Shown here one piece after another: positions 61,101 through 64,000 of a DNA stretch of 64,000 bases. The translations under genes were made by a program, and so were the position numbers. Where the stretch lies: positions 84,638 through 148,637 of the forward strand of contig ARYC01000355.1 in assembly GCA_000711775.1 (NCBI GenBank), in the 5' to 3' direction. This DNA comes from Oxytricha trifallax (taxonomy: Eukaryota; Ciliophora; Spirotrichea; Sporadotrichida; Oxytrichidae). Below the pieces are notes generated by a model that was not told the origin of the DNA, searched no databases, and was given only the letters and a program-made list of their open reading frames with translations. Each line of letters starts with the position of its first letter. Position 1 is the first letter of the stretch.

Positions 61101-64000
61101 TTGATTTTCTGTATTTGATCTTACCAACGAAAGTATAATGATATCACTCTCTTCACCCTAGAAATTATCAACTGTTACAACCTTTACTTTATTTATTTCA
61201 TGTAATCTATTTGCACCATATTATTGAATGATTTATTTCTTAATGTAGTTCGATTGTGCCATATAAAGTGAAAGAATGCTGATATTTTTGGATTGATAGC
61301 CTTACTGGATTATTTATTTATGTATATAAAAATTAATTTACTGGATTAAGTAGAATGTAAACTTTATGATCATTTGTGCTTCATACTTGTTAAGTTTTGA
61401 CATCATACCTTCATCTTTGTCTTCAAGTCTTTAATGATTCATAAAGAATACATTCTACTTTGTACCTCTTATATCTGGGTATAAGTGAACATTTGCGCCG
61501 TCAGTTAAGTCCGGATATAAAAATTTAATCATACCTGAAATTTCAGGCCTCATTTTAAACTCTAAAGCTTCTATTTAATTTTATATGAGTTTTAAAGAAA
61601 ACGAGATAATTAAAAATATTGGTTTAGTATAAAGTGATTAAAGCAGTCTTGACTAGGTTTAATTAAAATAATGTTCAAAAAAAGCTTAGGAGATTTTGGC
61701 TTTATTTTTGCAGTATTTGTAATGATTATTTATAGGATAATTATAAATATAAAGATTATGGAAATTAATTTTCAGTATATATTTATCAGTTCTTTTGAAT
61801 ATAAACAAGGCAAATAATGACTTTAAAAAGTCGCTAAGAAATATGCTCCTATTAAATTTTAAATTAGAACGAACTCTAAACCATATTTAAATGGATAGGA
61901 GAATGTTTCATATAAAATAAAGTAATGCACAAGTATATATTAATACACTAAAAATAGTGCATTAATATTCTATAAAATCATATAATAATTTTTTGCCCAC
62001 TCTGTTTATTCAAAACACTGATAAAAATTCTATATTAGAATTTTAGAGCTTTGATTCTTCTTTGACTGCTCAGCATGGTATAGTCAAACTACCCTTTAAC
62101 TAGTCTCTCAAACATAGACATGTTAAGATTGTATTTCTTCTCAAGTTCATAAACTGCAGGTGAAGGTCTTAATTGCTAATGATCCCCTATAAGTACTAAA
62201 TGTTAAGTTTTTCTACTGAGGGCAGTAAGTATGTGAGCTTCAAAAACCTCAGCTGCTTCTTCAACTATGACTATGGAGAAATTCACATGTCTTAAGATAT
62301 CATTGTTTTTTGCACATCCTGTTGTTGTCATGGCTACAATATCTGCCATATTAATAGCCTACACGTAGGTCAATGATTGGAAAATTTAATAAAAAACTAT
62401 AAAGATTCAAGTTCCTTTTTTCTTTGATAAGCATCCTTGTATGATTAGGCAACTCTATCTATTGTATTTAAGTCTAAATTCTAACGTTATTAAATCAAGC
62501 TGTTCTATAATCTCCATCTCTCCTCAATATTTAATCTGAATAGATTTGTCTGATTACCATTCAAATCTACATTTGGAGGCCTTTCTTTCTAAAATTATTT
62601 ATAATTGATTTTTAATAAAATTTAATTTCTTTTTTTTAGGTTTACTTCTCTCCTAACTATAATTTTAGACCTAATTAATGATTTTTTATTTTATTTTATA
62701 CATGCAATCTGATAACGAAGTACAATTCTTGTAAAATTATCCTTAATTCTCAATTTTATAAAGTTGATTGACACTTAAAAGATTTTCTTGCATTTAGTCT
62801 TATTCTTTCCTCTGATTTTATTGCAAAATCAAAATTTAAAATATGCACAATCAAATTTTAATTTTTTACTTAGAAAAGGTTAAAATTCTCTATAAATTTT
62901 TAACTATAATTTAGCTATTCTTATTAAATGTGTAAGAAATTAGAATATAGTAGTGGTGGTAGTGAATCGCTTAAGGCAAGGGAAATTAAAAAAAGAGATC
63001 AAAATTTAATTAGAGATCTCTAATATATAATAAAGAATTAATTATTACTAATATATGTATAATAAATAGGGGCCATAAATTATTAAAGATGGCATCAGGA
63101 TTTTTAGAAGTATTTACCTACCCTACTATTTTTTGGTACTCCTGATTACATTGCTCCAGAAGTTGTGCATGCAACATTTATTCTTCCAACGACTGAATGA
63201 GTAGTAGCTCAATATGTGTTTTTAGAATTTTTCCAAATTTTTGCTTCCATCATTTGCATTCAAGATGACAAAGTCGTAGTTTTGTGTTCTTCGTCGCTCA
63301 ACATATATTAGTAATAATTAATACTGAAATTAGAATATAATTGTCATTTTTATTTTTTTAATTAAATTATTTTTTATTAAATAAGAAGATTCGGGGGGGG
63401 AAGTTTTCTGCACTGGTTTATGATAAAAAAAATTTTTAGGGAAATTTCCTGCACTTTTTTTAATTTTTAATTTTTTTAAATTAAATTAATCTTTACAATA
63501 ACTATCAACCAACTTCAGGACCAATTTCATTGTTAAAATTATACTTTAACTTATTAATCAATAGTCAATATCTATCTTTAGATTCCAAAAACTTTGACAT
63601 TCTTCATGTGATATTTGTGGGTTCTGTCTTTTAAATATTAATTTGCTTTACTATAGTAATTCCAAATATTATATCCAACTGTTTGTGTAATTCTGATTCA
63701 TTCTTATCATGCGTATATAATCAAAACCCCAAAACCCTTTCAGTAGTTTGATTGAGTTTTTGATTGATAAAAGTAGACTATTAGTGCATACTTTATTAGG
63801 GTTTTAATAGGGTTTATGTAGGGGTTTAATGTTTAAATATTAGTATTTTAAGTGAGTATAACAAGCGAGTTTTTATAAATATTTCACACAAACATAAGCT
63901 TAGAGTCATGAGGCAGTTCTCTGAATTTTATCTTTCTAATTTGATGTTTGATTGTTTCTATTGCTTGTTAATTCTCTTAGCTTGGCTTGATAATAGTTGA
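58195..64000 (-). CDS. ZNFX1-like SF1 RNA helicase, partial at window edge (paralogue E)
   Basis: TGA stop at 58195-58197, preceded by an acidic tail (HHEEFIREEVDQIDLIINDEDENY) reached through a short GTAAAT...ACTAAG intron. The RZ-like finger keeps KCHKGHVYAVGD and CQECETLI but lacks the CGGAM segment. NFX1 fingers run at about 59500-60790 and the EGGC module is near 60770. The C-terminal helicase motifs lie at about 61020-61560. QRR is separated from MRPEIS by an insertion (61554-62055). GDHQQLRP is at about 62163-62190 and EEAAE at 62248-62262. Upstream coding continues to about 62580 (NIEERWRLQNSL). Beyond that the window holds repeat elements, and the P-loop half of the gene is outside. 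This is the most divergent paralogue. Confidence 0.75.
61554..62055. mobile_element. In-exon insertion in E exactly between QRR and MRPEIS
   Basis: A 502-bp insertion separates codons for YTMLSSQRR from MRPEISGMIKFLY. The ends look inverted-repeat related (tttaaactctaaagcttct at the left; the right end reads inward as atcaaagctctaaaattct). Only an A/T dinucleotide can be shared at the junction. Removal restores the conserved motif. The interior is A+T-rich with a small palindrome near 61935-61965. Confidence 0.65.
62949..63322. mobile_element. Repeat element carrying a protein-kinase fragment (copy 2)
   Basis: Inverted homologue of 12630-12992. The outer end is tagtggtggtagtgaatcgc. Inverted repeats attaattattactaatatat (about 63037-63057) and its inverse (about 63302-63322) enclose a core. 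On the plus strand the core reads GTPDYIAPEVV at 63135-63167, the activation-segment motif of AGC-type kinases, followed by stops and unrelated sequence. Confidence 0.7.
63393..63720. mobile_element. G-tract TIR element, copy 2 (right end not found)
   Basis: Begins with an eight-G run then aagttttctgcac, the same end as the element at 31977. The following sequence (aatttcctgcac, then about 63500-63715) aligns with the inverse of 32180-32400. No matching right terminus was seen before the window ends. Confidence 0.6.

Noticed and set aside
63037-63322. Minus-strand open frame conserved between the two kinase-bearing repeats (NFWxNVIRS)
   Set aside because: It is the reverse complement of the GTPDYI(A/S)PEV segment. 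Conservation is explained by nucleotide identity of the copies.
1-64000. Tetrahymena-type chromosome breakage sequence
   Set aside because: Looked for the 15-mer in both orientations while reading and saw none; an exhaustive search was not possible.

Overview
The window is about 64 kb of very A+T-rich DNA. Its genes only read through if TAA and TAG are glutamine and TGA is the sole stop. With GT-AG introns of about 30 to several hundred bases, this fits a ciliate nuclear genome, most likely a hymenostome/oligohymenophorean such as Tetrahymena. Introns above 100 bases argue against Paramecium. Other lineages with this code (oxymonads, hexamitid diplomonads, dasycladalean algae) are less likely but not excluded. 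No tRNA, rRNA or CRISPR was recognised.

The main content is a head-to-tail, minus-strand array of five paralogues of the ZNFX1/Upf1-like SF1 RNA helicase family, here called A to E: A 41-9131, B 10095 to about 21112, C 29374-44922, D 46780-57926, E 58195 to beyond the right edge. The common plan is a Q/N- and RGG-rich N-terminus, a helical region, an SF1 helicase core ([38 protein letters not shown]), a run of NFX1-type Cys/His zinc fingers, and a C-terminal RZ-type zinc finger. The RZ finger is canonical in A, C and D and degenerate in B and E. Two unrelated genes interrupt the array between B and C and are divergently arranged: a Q/N-rich protein on the minus strand (about 21960-25316) and a tandem calponin-homology protein on the plus strand (about 25433-28707).

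The second theme is a dense load of inserted elements. They include at least six long, near-perfect inverted-repeat (foldback) elements of 230-950 bp from different families, small terminal-inverted-repeat elements, a GC-rich SINE-like element with a (TAA)n end, a 1.57-kb insertion with a 19-bp target duplication, and nested repeats. Many sit inside exons. Where I could check (A, B, C several times, D, E and the CH gene), removing the insertion plus one copy of its short direct repeat restores the reading frame. The window is therefore either germline (micronuclear) DNA with internally eliminated sequences, or a gene family hit by very recent insertions. Several elements carry host gene fragments: a protein-kinase activation segment twice, and a MORN-like exon once.

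The array encodes helicases of a family linked elsewhere to small-RNA inheritance and antiviral RNA sensing, and it is itself packed with hairpin-forming DNA. It is therefore a candidate small-RNA-producing or DNA-elimination locus. That link is inference. Exon boundaries are only partly resolved, so CDS entries are gene spans.
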